Shown here: piece after piece, positions 33,967 to 45,053 of the stretch | How the letters are laid out: every line of letters begins with the position of its first letter | How positions within the stretch are numbered: position 1 is the stretch's first letter | Source: Amia ocellicauda | Taxonomy: Eukaryota > Chordata > Actinopteri > Amiiformes > Amiidae | Direction: 5' to 3' | Assembly: GCF_036373705.1 (NCBI RefSeq) | Contig: NC_089864.1 | Location: 430,501-494,500 of the forward strand | Length of the DNA: 64,000 nucleotides | The notes under the pieces: generated by a model | Databases searched by the model: none | The model's input: only the letters and a program-made list of their open reading frames with translations | Told to the model about the DNA's origin: nothing | Program-made: the position numbers and the translations under genes

Positions 33967-34698
33967 TAATTCCCTTCAAACCTGGATTACTCAGAGAAAC
34001 ACTGTTTGCAGTGTCTCTGAGGGCTGCTTGGCAATCATTTAACTCTTGTTGAAGAATGCGATTCTCATCTCTCAAAGCCTCATTCTCAAATTTGCACTGT
34101 TCTGTCAAAAACAGGCAGCTCCTGCGATAACAGCATTATTGCTCACTGTCTGCATTTGAAATTTCTGCTCTGCATTTTGTAAAAGCAGTGCAGATTTCTC
34201 AGCGCTTAGAGTTTTTTTTTTTTTTTCCAGTTTTGTAGAATGATCATTTGAAATGTTAACACACTGAACCAACCCATAAAGAGCGGATAATTTCAGTTGT
34301 TTCTTTTAAACTTTTTCTTGTGATAGCTTACTTAAACAAGGCTCTACATTTTGCAACGAGGTACTTGGTGAAATCATTATCTCTTGTTCAATACGGTCTT
34401 GATAGACACCCCGGTATGTCTTTGCCTAAGATGTTCCATAACTGTCGTCTGTTTACAGAAGGTGACTTTTAAAAATGTGGTGTATGTGGTTTTCCTCCAT
34501 GGAGCTGAATTTGCTACACACTCCTAAAGTCAATGATACAGTTCGTACAATCCTGGCTATGCTGACGACACCATTACGCAAGGTTAATCTTTTAGGCACA
34601 AGTCAGATATACAGTGGGTACTTCCCGTTCTATCTGACTAATGCATGCACGTCAATACTCTCAGAGCAACCTGTGACTTGTGGCGAATATCTGTCATC

Positions 34699-34716
34699 TC
34701 CCCACACGGGCCACCA
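34699..34716 (-). promoter_or_regulatory. Primer-binding site resembling the tRNA-Ile(AAU) 3' end
   Basis: The plus strand reads TCCCCACACGGGCCACCA. Vertebrate tRNA-Ile(AAU) ends TCCCCGTACGGGCCACCA (from memory), so 16 of 18 positions agree. It lies two bases from the right LTR, where a primer site should be. Confidence 0.65.
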
Positions 34717-34718
34717 CT

Positions 34719-35186
34719 TGTATGAGGAATGTTTTTATGCTTGGTTTTACAGCCAATCCAATAAACAGTTGAACTGAAAAACTCATAGGCCAATTTATAC
34801 CTCAATATTGAAGCTCAATATAGCTTCTGCTGATTACTGGAAAGAAACGGATAAAACCCGATGTCTCTCACTGTTCCTCACAGAGAGCAGTTGTGGTCAG
34901 TCTAGTCAGCAGCGGGCAGCCGGGTGTGTCTCTGTCTCTCTTCTTCCTCCTATCCTCCTGCTTGTGGTTCTTCTTCTTCTGCACTCTTTGTTCAGTTTAC
35001 AAGTTTACAAATAGTTTTCCTCTCAACCAAGGAAGACTATGCTTCACATGGGCCCCTCTCTGTCCATGCTTAAGGTCAGCACAAGAATGAACTAGACAAG
35101 GTTAACTGCCGGCTGTGAGGAGTCACTGTGTCCCATGGAGAAATCCTGCACTGTAGAAAATATGCTGAACCTTAAAATATCTTACA
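34719..35186 (-). repeat. LTR (5' LTR by minus-strand orientation)
   Basis: See the element entry. The inner end is TGTATGAGGAATG and the outer end TATCTTACA. It is about 100 bp shorter than its partner. Confidence 0.85.
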
Positions 35187-35190
35187 GACC

Positions 35191-35345
35191 CATCGTGCTC
35201 GTTTGGTGTCCATTAATAACTAAGTGATCCAAGGCTCCTATCCATTTTTAAATGTTCCCAAATTGTCTCTTCAGCCACATCACTGGGGAGTTTGTTCAGA
35301 TTGTGACGCCTGTCTGTGTGAAGAAGTATCTCCTGTTTTCTGTCC
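35191..35345 (-). mobile_element. CR1-like LINE 3' end, right piece of the interrupted copy
   Basis: Continues from 32604: 'catcgtgctcgtttggtgtc' onward, matching 33616 onward and the antisense of 53575-53670. It ends near 35345. Confidence 0.75.
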
Positions 35346-35394
35346 TGAGAAATGTATAAACCAATTAAATGGAAAAACAATCATTATATTGTCT

Positions 35395-36690
35395 CTCTTC
35401 AAATGTTTTAGTGCCACAGAGGTCTCAGTAAAGGTCACCATCAAGCTCACCTGGTTCATGGATTGTCACCAATCAAGGTCACAGTCATCAAGTTCAAGGT
35501 CATATAGGAGCAGATACCACGGAGGATTTCCACAGTGTCACTATTGTAAGATCTTATCAGCACACACCATCTCAACCAAGGTCACGCTCTTCATCTACAG
35601 CTTTCACATCATTTACTCAAACCTCACAGGAATCCAGACTATCAGAACATGCCAGACGACGTTCAACGTCAACCTCGCCACCTCCAAAGAAAAATAAGTG
35701 ATCATAAGCACACAAGTCATCTCCTCCGGCACGAACCCTCGACAAGAGCACCAACTCAGATTAAGTGGTCCCACCTACCCAATCTACAGGCAAGACAAGC
35801 AAGACACAAAATGCTTTAGAACCTTCAGATTCCTTCCTTTTTTTCTGAGTGGGAATTACTTTTAGTTATTGCCTGTGAAATTGGAAGGTAAATGCCTTGC
35901 GAACAAGAATCTAGCTTGCACTTGAGAACTATTTCCATTTATAAAACAAATGCATATTTACTATAACATCATTTAAAACAATTGTATTGTTGTGGATCAT
36001 GCCATAGGAAGATGTCCTGTCTTTGTCAGTCAGGGTTCCAAAGAAGAGTGTTGAACTTGCTCAGTGATATTCAGAGTTCACTTAAACCACTTGAGCCCCA
36101 GATTTTGACTTCCACACACAGTAAGGAGGAGACATTAAAAGAGTCTGATACGACAACTGCTGGTAAGTAAAAGACCAACAACCAGTAAGTGTTGAAGTAT
36201 TGTGTGCTAAAATGTTTTATTTTTACCGATGCATTTTACATATAATCACTGCTTCTCTGCCTTTTCTTTCGGTCTTTAAGGTCGCTCTCATGTCTAACAT
36301 TTTGCTACCTCCAGATATCACAACTCTCAAAGACAGGCGGTGTTAGCCTCAAGGACAGCGTGAATAGGGCGCTGCACAGGTATACACATTATTAGTGCAT
36401 TAAGACAGTACCTCAACAATTCATTTAATTGTAATTATTGATGTGGACTTAACTCTAAAGTCAGATATTGGATTTGTGATGTTTAATAACTTGCAAAGTT
36501 GTAATGCTCTGTGATGAGTAAGGATTAAACTTGCTTCTATTCATGGTTTATAATACCACAACAACATTTAACTGTCCTTTTCCTTACCCCCAACAGATCG
36601 ATGACGATGAGGTGATGGCACAGATTAATATAAAGGGAAGCCGAGGAAAAAAGGCACCACTGTTTTCAATGTGGTCACGGGTAATACTCT
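35395..36690 (+). pseudogene. DUF4806-like gene relic in separate exons
   Basis: Three exon-like blocks. About 35510-35698 is open in one frame with a serine-rich linker ending 'TSTSPPPKKNK'. About 35980-36165 reads 'EFQRRVLNLLSDIQ'-like sequence (here FQRRVLNLLSDIQSSLKPLE) and ends at a GTAAGT donor. About 36335-36379 gives 'GGVSLKDSVNRALHR', and after a CCCCAACAG acceptor (36597) 'DDDEVMAQINIKGSRGKKAPLF'. Together they resemble the C-terminal DUF4806 domain of fish proteins of unknown role. The last two blocks do not join in frame with canonical splice sites, so a base may be lost. Assignment is by resemblance only. Confidence 0.4.
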
Positions 36691-36699
36691 GCTAGTTTA

Positions 36700-37485
36700 T
36701 ATACTCGAACAGCACGGCAATATAAACAGTGGCATATTACTGATTTTTAGATTAACTTCTCAATGTTTTATTTAATAATAAATTGTGGAGGGGGATGTAT
36801 TAGTACATTTATGAAGAGGCTGTTAAACAAGCCTTATCATTAGTAGTGATGTTTACAGGGAACAAAAAGGCCAAAGAAGTACTTCACGCCTATGGAGTTA
36901 TTAAGTGTGGTTTGAGGAACTGAAAAAGGGCTAATCCTCCCAACGTTTCACGGAGGCAGAACGACAGAACTCTTTTGCTTGATTGTGTTCCTGGCTTTTT
37001 GTTTAATTATTTTTTGTATTTGATTGCGTTTCTCTTGTTGAACCAATTTTTGTTATTTTTCTATCATACTTTCAATAATAGTGCCCCGCATTTAAAAGTG
37101 GCACAGAATTAATAAAAAGGGAAGCGAAACACCACTCCCTCTCCAGCTCAGTCTCTCGGTACTCCTTTTCTCTGCCGTACTCACCACAGAGCCCAAAAAT
37201 AGAGATGCATTTTAAGAATTCAACTGTAAAAGTTTGAAGTTGAGTAAATTAAATAAATTAAGAGTCTTGAAGTTGGAATGCAAATCAGACACTGCGGACC
37301 TGCAGGAACTGAATTTGACCCCCTGAATTAATGAATACCTGAAGCTGTCGGTCAGTGATCCTCAGTCTTGCTGTGAGTCGGTCAGACAGTGTGTTACAGA
37401 GTCAGTGTTATACCGAAATGTTGTTTTTCTGCTGGTAATACTTATAGTGAACTTATAAGAAACAATTAAACAATGTCAGCTGTCA
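36700..37485. other. Intergenic, nothing recognised
   Basis: A+T-rich. No coding or repeat signal could be assigned. Confidence 0.45.
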
Positions 37486-37489
37486 CCTT

Positions 37490-37912
37490 GTTTCATTGGA
37501 CCACAGAATCTATTGCTAAGTCTTTCCAGAGTCTCCAACAAGTGGGATTTTACATGGGATTTTTTCAGAGATGGCTCCCTTTGGCCACTCTTCCACACAG
37601 GCCAGATTCATGGAATACCTGAGCTATTGTTGACGTGGACAGTTTCTCTTGTCTCAGGCCTGGAAAGCTGTAGGTCTCAGGGTTGTCATTGGCTTCTTGG
37701 TGGCTTCTCTGACCAATGCCCTTCTTACCCAGCTCCTCAGTTTTGAGGACAGCTGCTCTAAGCAGATTATGGGTGGTGCCGTATTTCTTCCACTTCTTAA
37801 TGATTGTCCTCAGTGTGCTCCAAGAGATATTGAATGTCTTTATATATTTTATACCCCTCCCCTGATATGTGCCTTTCCACAGCTTTATCCTGGAGATGTT
37901 TTGAAAGCTTGA
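37490..37912 (-). mobile_element. Tc1-like transposase N-terminal fragment
   Basis: The minus strand reads a Tc1 DNA-binding region: 'STLRTIIKKWKKYGTTHNL' then pieces of the second helix-turn-helix, ending with 'IAQVFHESGLCGRVAK'. No catalytic part remains. It stops about 65 bp upstream of the X box of the class II alpha promoter. Confidence 0.75.
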
Positions 37913-37976
37913 ATGTGCCTGATTATAGCTGATCAGTTCGGAGCCCAAGTTCTTGTAAAGATTTGTAAGAATTCTG

Positions 37977-38017
37977 CCTGGCAACAGCAGTGCAAACAGA
38001 GCACTTCCTGATTGTCT
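37977..38017 (+). promoter_or_regulatory. MHC class II X-Y promoter module of IIA
   Basis: CCTGGCAACAGCAG (37977-37990) matches the X1 consensus at 11 of 14 positions. A clear Y box CTGATTGTCT (consensus CTGATTGG) lies at 38008-38017. X1-to-Y spacing is 31 bp, close to the beta genes. The ATG follows 205 bp after the Y box. Confidence 0.7.
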
Positions 38018-38222
38018 GTTGAGAAGATAGTGGTTATTTTAACCTCCCGGTGCAGACGGTGCTTACACTGCACAGCTGTACTGTAGGAGTGAACATCTGT
38101 CACTGCCCTGCTCAGGTATTACACAAGGACTGCAGAGACCAGTTCAGCTGAAAGCAAGGGCTGCATAGACCTAACAGTTAATATAAATATAGTCAAACTG
38201 AACTGCGTTTAAAGCCAGGAGA

Positions 38223-38283
38223 ATGAAGTCCGTTGTCTGCAGTGCCTTACTGGGAGTGATCCTTGTCCACACCCATGCTGAGG
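38223..38283 (+). CDS. IIA exon 1: signal peptide
   Basis: 61 nt: 20 codons plus one base, then GTAAGT. It encodes [20 protein letters not shown], a standard leader with a small-residue cleavage region. A TATA-like 'tataaatata' lies near 38185. Confidence 0.88.
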
Positions 38284-38806
38284 GTAAGTTCAAGTTTGAT
38301 TTATGTATGTACTAAATAATACATACATTTTACCTGTTAACAGAACAAACATAAAAAGGTTTATATATTATAATAACAATGTTAATTTTAGTTCAGTTTA
38401 AATTGAGAACTAAACAATTCGAAACCTTATGTCCAACACAAGCTCTTGATACCCAGGGTTGTTCTCTCTTTTTAGTGACTAGTATTTGCTCATATTTCCA
38501 TTCAAATCACTCTGCAGTCAACTGCCATATATGTATCATATATTGATCCATCTCGTTATTTCTGTAACACTTTAGGTTGAGTGGCCTCAATAGCTATTTA
38601 ATAGTTATTTAATTAATAAACTATATGTGTTCAACAAACATGCTATTGTGTTCTCTTGAATGTTTATTAGCTATAACTATAGATGTGCCATATGGAAGCC
38701 ACATTGCGTGCACTTGTACAAGTTGTAGACTGTTAATTAAATATCTATAAACACACCATAAGGACACTACATTAAAATGCAAAACCAATTAAAATGGAGC
38801 TAACTT

Positions 38807-38855
<49 letters not shown>

Positions 38856-41294
38856 TAATAATTACAGTAAAGTAATATCAACTCTGCATGCAATAAGTAA
38901 CTGTAAAGATGACAAAGTCTTTTCATCCCTATATTTGACACTTTCTTGTGTACTCACCTTTAGGTTGTGTAAATTAATTAGTCAATTCGTAAATTCGTTC
39001 ATCAATTCATAAATCAATTCATTAATTTATTGCGCTCTTTGACAATTGATCTTTCAATTTAATTTGCCTAATTGATCTTTCAATTTCATTTGGCAAACAA
39101 TTTTTTTGTATGCATGTCAATCACATGAGGGGGTGGGGTTCGACCTTGAGGCACCAATCACATGCAGGGGGTGGGTCGATCGATGGTGCTGTGATTGTGA
39201 CGCGGGGCTGCTGTGCTGCTGGGGGGGCATATCCAAAAAGCGTATGTAACAGAATGCTGTAACCCCATACATACACACATATTTTTCCCAATTTATACAT
39301 TTATTTTGAATGAATTACAATAATTCTGTCATATAGACTACACCTAATTTGGACAGTTGGCTGCTACTTAAAACAGCTTTCACAGGGGGCGCTTTACTGT
39401 GTATGTGCTGGTGTAGCCATTCACGGCTGTGAATCTGGAGCTGTGGGTTCAGTTCCACACAGTGGGGGAGTTATTTTTCATGTATTGATTTTAAAAATAT
39501 AAACATTTTTTATAATATTTAATAAATCAATACCTATGTATGTAATAATTTAATAAGGCTTTAACACAGCTTAATAATAATAAGGATAATGATGTATTGT
39601 TTTTGATTTCTGACATTTAATTTAACTCTAACTGGTGTTAATATAACTTGCTTTGTATTACATTTGCTACCAGTGGCATCGGCAGGAATTCATGGGGGAG
39701 GGGGTCAACCCAATAACATTTAGAAAATTGGAGACCTGAAATGCACGATTCTGAGTCATTTCGAAGTCAAAAAACATTGCTCAAAACCTCCATGAAATCA
39801 GGCAGATTTTGACTTATCTTTGCTTTTTATTTTTTTTAACTGAATCACTATATTAAAAAATAATAATGTTACATTAGGTTTACAGTTAGCCGCCATTCAT
39901 TTAGAATAAATATAAAATATTATTTTAATTCAAGATTGTATATAATATATATGATTTCAATCAAATAAACTGGAATGTTTAAGCTTATCCCTTTAAATGT
40001 ACATTCATGGTTAATTTAAATTAACATTAAATAAAACACACAATAACTCTCAACAAATTCAACTGATAAAGTGATCAGAGCATATTCTGAGATTGTCATA
40101 GCTGGAGGGGTTTATGTCCGATCAATCAATATTTGTCAACCACTTCTCACGGCGAGCCTGTGATCTCTCCTGTCTGTTCTCCTTGGTGTAAAATCACCAG
40201 GCAATCTATAATATGATCTATCAGTTTCCCTATCATGTCCATTTGATCATCCAAACACTGCACTAAACGACGGCATGTTTATCAATTTTTAACGCTTGTA
40301 AATGTAAACAAATATTGAACATTTTGACCTCCGGATCGGTGAATCGCTTCGCTTGTCTACCAAGATGGCAGCGGCAGGTACTCGTGACGTCACATGTGTT
40401 CACACTATTGATGTAACAGTATATTTGTATATGTTTGTTTTGCCATTCTTCTAATTTTATTGTAAATTAAGCAATAAATAAAGTGTTTAATAATATGTGG
40501 GACTTTTAAAGTGTTGAAAGTATATGAAAATGCAGAATTGTTCTAATGTTGGGTTTATTCATGTGCATTGCAATGTTTCAAATGAAAAATCATGTATTGA
40601 AAGCATTACATCTGCTATTGTTTTCCTAATATCTGCGTTATTGATTTAATGGTAAAAAAATAAGAAAAATCTAATAAATCTGTGTAGTTTTGACCAATTT
40701 TCATTAAACCTCTCATTGTATACCGTGTTGTTATGTTACCACTACAGAGTGAAATGTAGCTGTTAATAGTAGGTTCACAGAGCATCAATAAGGTATAAAT
40801 AGCGTTCACTTTATTTTAAGTTGCAAATGACATGAAATAAAACATCTATTGATATGCTATTAAACCTATTAATAGAAGGTTCGTTGATAATCAGTAAGCT
40901 ATGTGTTTAGTGTTATTCCAGTACACTATTGTACAAACTGGTTAGAGATACTTGACTTATTAGTGATGTACAGATACACAGAGCAGTTTGGGTGGGTTTT
41001 GAATCACACACATTTCCGTTCGGTAGCTCAATGTGTCACTTTTTATTTCTCTTTATCTTTCAATACAACATTTAGTGCAATCCGGAGCAATTTAACATAA
41101 TGAAGCCTAAAAAAGTCACGTGGTATTTTACGGTAAATAACATGGTAATATACAGGCGATTGTACAACGTGTGTGGAGTGGAATAACATACTGCAATGTG
41201 TGCACTTATGCACTTATGCACTTATGTTGTAAGTCACCCAGGATGAGGGCGTCTGCCAAGAAATAAAAAATATAAATAAATAAATAAATAAATA

Positions 41295-41342
<48 letters not shown>

Positions 41343-44300
41343 TAATAATAAAAAATAATAATAATAATAATAAATTAGAGGGATATTTACAGCATTTGTT
41401 TACAGTATACTTTGTGCTTCATTGCCATTTGTGTATACTTTAAATGCCTGCTGATTAGATGTATAAATGTATTTATGTAAATAAATATTAGGTCTAGTTG
41501 TATTGGTTTTGCATGTTCGTGTAGTGTCCTTATGGTGTGTTTATAGATATTTAGTGCACGCAACATGGCTTCCATATGGCACATCTATAGATATAGCTAA
41601 TAAACATTCTAGAGAACACAATAGCGTATTTGTTGAACACAAATAGATTATTAATTAAATAACTATTAAATATCTATTGACGCCACTCAATCTAAAGTGT
41701 TATCGTTATTTCTCGCATACTGTTTGATTGCAATAGAGTGACAACCCCATGTTTATGAAGATGAGAAGAAGAAAACCTCTGCATCTCCACCCTTGTATCA
41801 TTCTCCAGGCTGCAGCAGAATCAATGCCCTCATTTGACACTTTGATATTTTGTATGAATACATTACAGGCAGTTTATAAGTGGTTGTATCAGTAACTGTT
41901 TTATAACCAGGGTATTTCAAGGGCAGTCAGATTGCCGTTTGCATTTGAACCGCCCTCTCAGACACTCCTCCAAGAGTCTGATCCATGCAGCCTCACCAGC
42001 AGAACTACAACCCCCTCTGTCCCCTTGATGCGGGAGGTTTCTGCTGAGTCCAGAAGGATGACATCACCAAATACAATTCCCAGTCAGCTTTTATAGATTG
42101 ATATTCCCTTTTTGCCCTTTATAGGATATTCCATTGCATGAAAACATACTGGAACACCCTACTCAGAAAAGCTGATGAACTTAGGCCTGTCCCATAACCC
42201 TCTACAGCAGGGGAGGCAAACCCTGGTCCTGGAGAGCTGCAATCCTGCAGGTTTTCCAGGTCTCTCTAAATCACCCATCATGTGTTATACATGTAGAATG
42301 AGAGTTCAAGTCAATTCAGGTGCAACACATTTATTTTTTTTCACTTGTGTTCTCGAAAATAATAATACAATAACTGTATGAGCTACAGCAGCCTGTCTTC
42401 CTGACCATTTAGTTTTTGACTATATAGCAACAACTCTAATCACCTACATGCATGCACACCTTTATAAACAATTAACATGTTATAAACGTTATGGCTTAAA
42501 CAGTTAACTTGCACTGTAATTACTTTGAACTACTTATTTTCCTTTTAATGTCTACTTACATTTATTTACTACTTGTTTACAGAAACAGAACATTTCGGCC
42601 TACTCTTTGTCAATAATTACTTACTAAATCATCGTCCTGTGCAATTTCTATTTAAATCATAGTGAATCATAATTTCACTCTTTATCTTAAACGTTTCCCT
42701 TACACCTCAGTAACAGCAGAAAAACCTTAACTATTCACATTCTTTCCATACATTTGTCAGAATCTCCATTCATCCTTTGTTAATCTTCCAAAATCATCCT
42801 TTTCTAAATCACATTTTATACAATGATGTTGTTTCTTTGTTCCGTTTGATGCAATTACACTTTACCAATCTAATTACACATTCTCCTCTTTAATCCCTTG
42901 TCTTAAAAATCCGTCTAATCAATATAACTTCCAACTCTTAATTTATGATTTAATATTTCAGATTTGATTCAAATTGAATGGTCTTACCTGCATAATAATA
43001 ATACAATAACTGTATCAGCTACAGCAGCAACATACCAACATAATGCTGAACCTATTGGACATAAATGACTGATCATCATCTTGACGATAATGTACCAAAT
43101 GTCAGACAGGGTTTCAAAATGAATCTCTGCAACAATAACATTACTCTGTTGTGGTTATTTCACAGTTCTGCACCATGGTGTGAATCTAATTGCCTGCCAG
43201 TCCAATTTTACAAACACAAAGTTCAACATAGAGCTGGACGGAGATCCAGCGCTCTCCACTGATTTCACTGAGAATGTCCTAAAGATGACATTGCCAGACT
43301 TTGCAGACCAGATTGGTATCAATCCTGCTTGGGTGCTGCTGGCAGTGAGAGCTAAACAGATTTGCTTCTATGACCTGGCTACAATTGCTGAAGGGAACCC
43401 ACCAGAGGCAAAGGGTAAGAACTTGCAAACCGAGCACCTTGTAAAACTGAACAAAAATAATGCACAGTCATGCATATTCATTGTGAGTGAAGTCAGAGTA
43501 GTGATTTAGGGCATTATGGGCATATATGCGAATGTCATATCCAGCCTTAAAAAAATGACTTCAGCTGTGGGGTTGAGCTGCTGACTATAATTTTTAGCTG
43601 AACATCCTTGTCACAAGCTCTCTGAAGTCTATTGGTTACTTGCCTTTAGAAGGCGGGACAAATACAACGCATCTGATTGGGTGATGTACTCAGAAGTCCA
43701 GCTCTCTGGCTGATACTGTGCTTAATCCCGCCTTCAAGGAGTAAATTATCCAGTCAGACCCAATAAGGCAAACAACCAATTATTTTAAACAACAACCTGG
43801 AAGGGAGTAGTTCTGGAGTTTTAGGATGTTATGCAAACAGATCTTCATCATCAAACAGTGGAATATACTGTTTTTGCCCCACAAATGAATAATGATCTCA
43901 TTAATATGATGCACAAAGGTCCCAGAAAACATCTAATAAACCTTTTGCTAATGATTTAGTTAACATGAATAGGCACTGATCATGTTTAGTAAAAATATCG
44001 GTAACACTTTATTTTAAGTTTCCATTATAAACAATCTATTAACACGTTATTAATTGTTATTCATTGTTAAATGATTATTATTACAAATTATAAATATATT
44101 ATTTGACATTTTTATTTAAACTTTTTTGCTATAATACATTATAATATATTTAATAACATACTTAATAAAAGGTATTATAACATGACATTTTCACGCCAAC
44201 ATCAATCTATTATGATAATCTGCTATGCCATTTATTTGCTGCTATTAAATATCTTATAATTCTATTTCATTACATATACTATAGTGCATTATAAGGTAAG

Positions 44301-44383
44301 CTTATGAGTACCATTTATTCATCAATTTTACTGATGTATTTCTGAATTGTGATATGTTTTTGCTCTAAGTCTGTTCTTTGATA

Positions 44384-44449
<66 letters not shown>

Positions 44450-45006
44450 CCAGGGCGAGTTACAAAATAAGTGCAAAACAAAGTGCAAAAATACAGTTCA
44501 ATAAAGGCATCAATCATTACAAATTCAATTAACATAAAACACAGCAATTAAAAATATAATACATTTTACAAATTCCAATTTACAATTTACACAGGCAAGT
44601 ACACTAAGTGAGGTCCTACATCCTGGACGGTGAAAGTTAAGTGCTGTGAAGATGTAGGTTCACAGTCAATGGCTACGGGAAAGGGAGCAAGGAGTATATA
44701 GTATATGATATAGTTTATCATTGTGTTCTATTTGTATGTGTCTCATTACATTGCCAGGTATTCTGAAGCATTGCTCAATTCTCCTCTTTTGTAGCCAAAA
44801 AGGGTCATGTTGGTGGTTACTTTTTTTTCAATATTTTGTAGAGGCATGTCTAGTGTAAATTTCCACCAAGACATGTCAATTGCCTGAAAAACTGAAAAGA
44901 CTTGCTTTAGTCAGATGTGTGACAAAATTAAGAATACTTCCAACTGGACAAGTCCATTTAAAGTTCATTCTGGTATTCTGACTGAAAAAGCTATTTCAAT
45001 TTTAAA

Positions 45007-45053
<47 letters not shown>

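Larger units (their letters stand above)
32605..35186 (-). mobile_element. LTR retrotransposon with two LTRs, primer site and target duplication
   Basis: The LTRs at 32605-33168 (564 bp) and 34719-35186 (468 bp) are diverged copies of each other. Outer ends are TGTAAGA and TCTTACA. GACC flanks both sides (32601-32604; 35187-35190). Two bases inside the right LTR lies a primer-binding site for minus-strand reverse transcription (34699-34716). A purine-rich stretch (minus-strand AAGGTGGGG) borders the other LTR, so the element points leftward. The 1.55-kb interior carries a nested CR1 piece and no recognisable gag-pol; one minus-strand stretch (about 33990-34110) reads as a charged coiled-coil-like segment. 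It is defective, non-autonomous or deleted. Confidence 0.85.
38564..41703. mobile_element. 3.1-kb DNA element with about 210-bp inverted repeats and 10-bp target duplication
   Basis: Left terminus 'gtaacactttaggttgagtg' (38564) and right terminus its near-inverse (41684-41703). Similarity runs about 210 bp inward, apart from a 28-bp insertion in the left copy (near 38708-38735). CGTTATTTCT flanks both ends exactly (38554-38563; 41704-41713). A 9-11-bp duplication with long inverted repeats points to the Mutator-like group (inference). No transposase frame is seen inside, so it is non-autonomous. Inside are a (TA)n tract and an L2 tail. Confidence 0.85.
38284..43165 (+). other. IIA intron 1
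   Basis: 4882 bp, of which 3140 bp (38564-41703) is one inserted element. From 41720 to 43165 no gene is seen. Confidence 0.8.
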
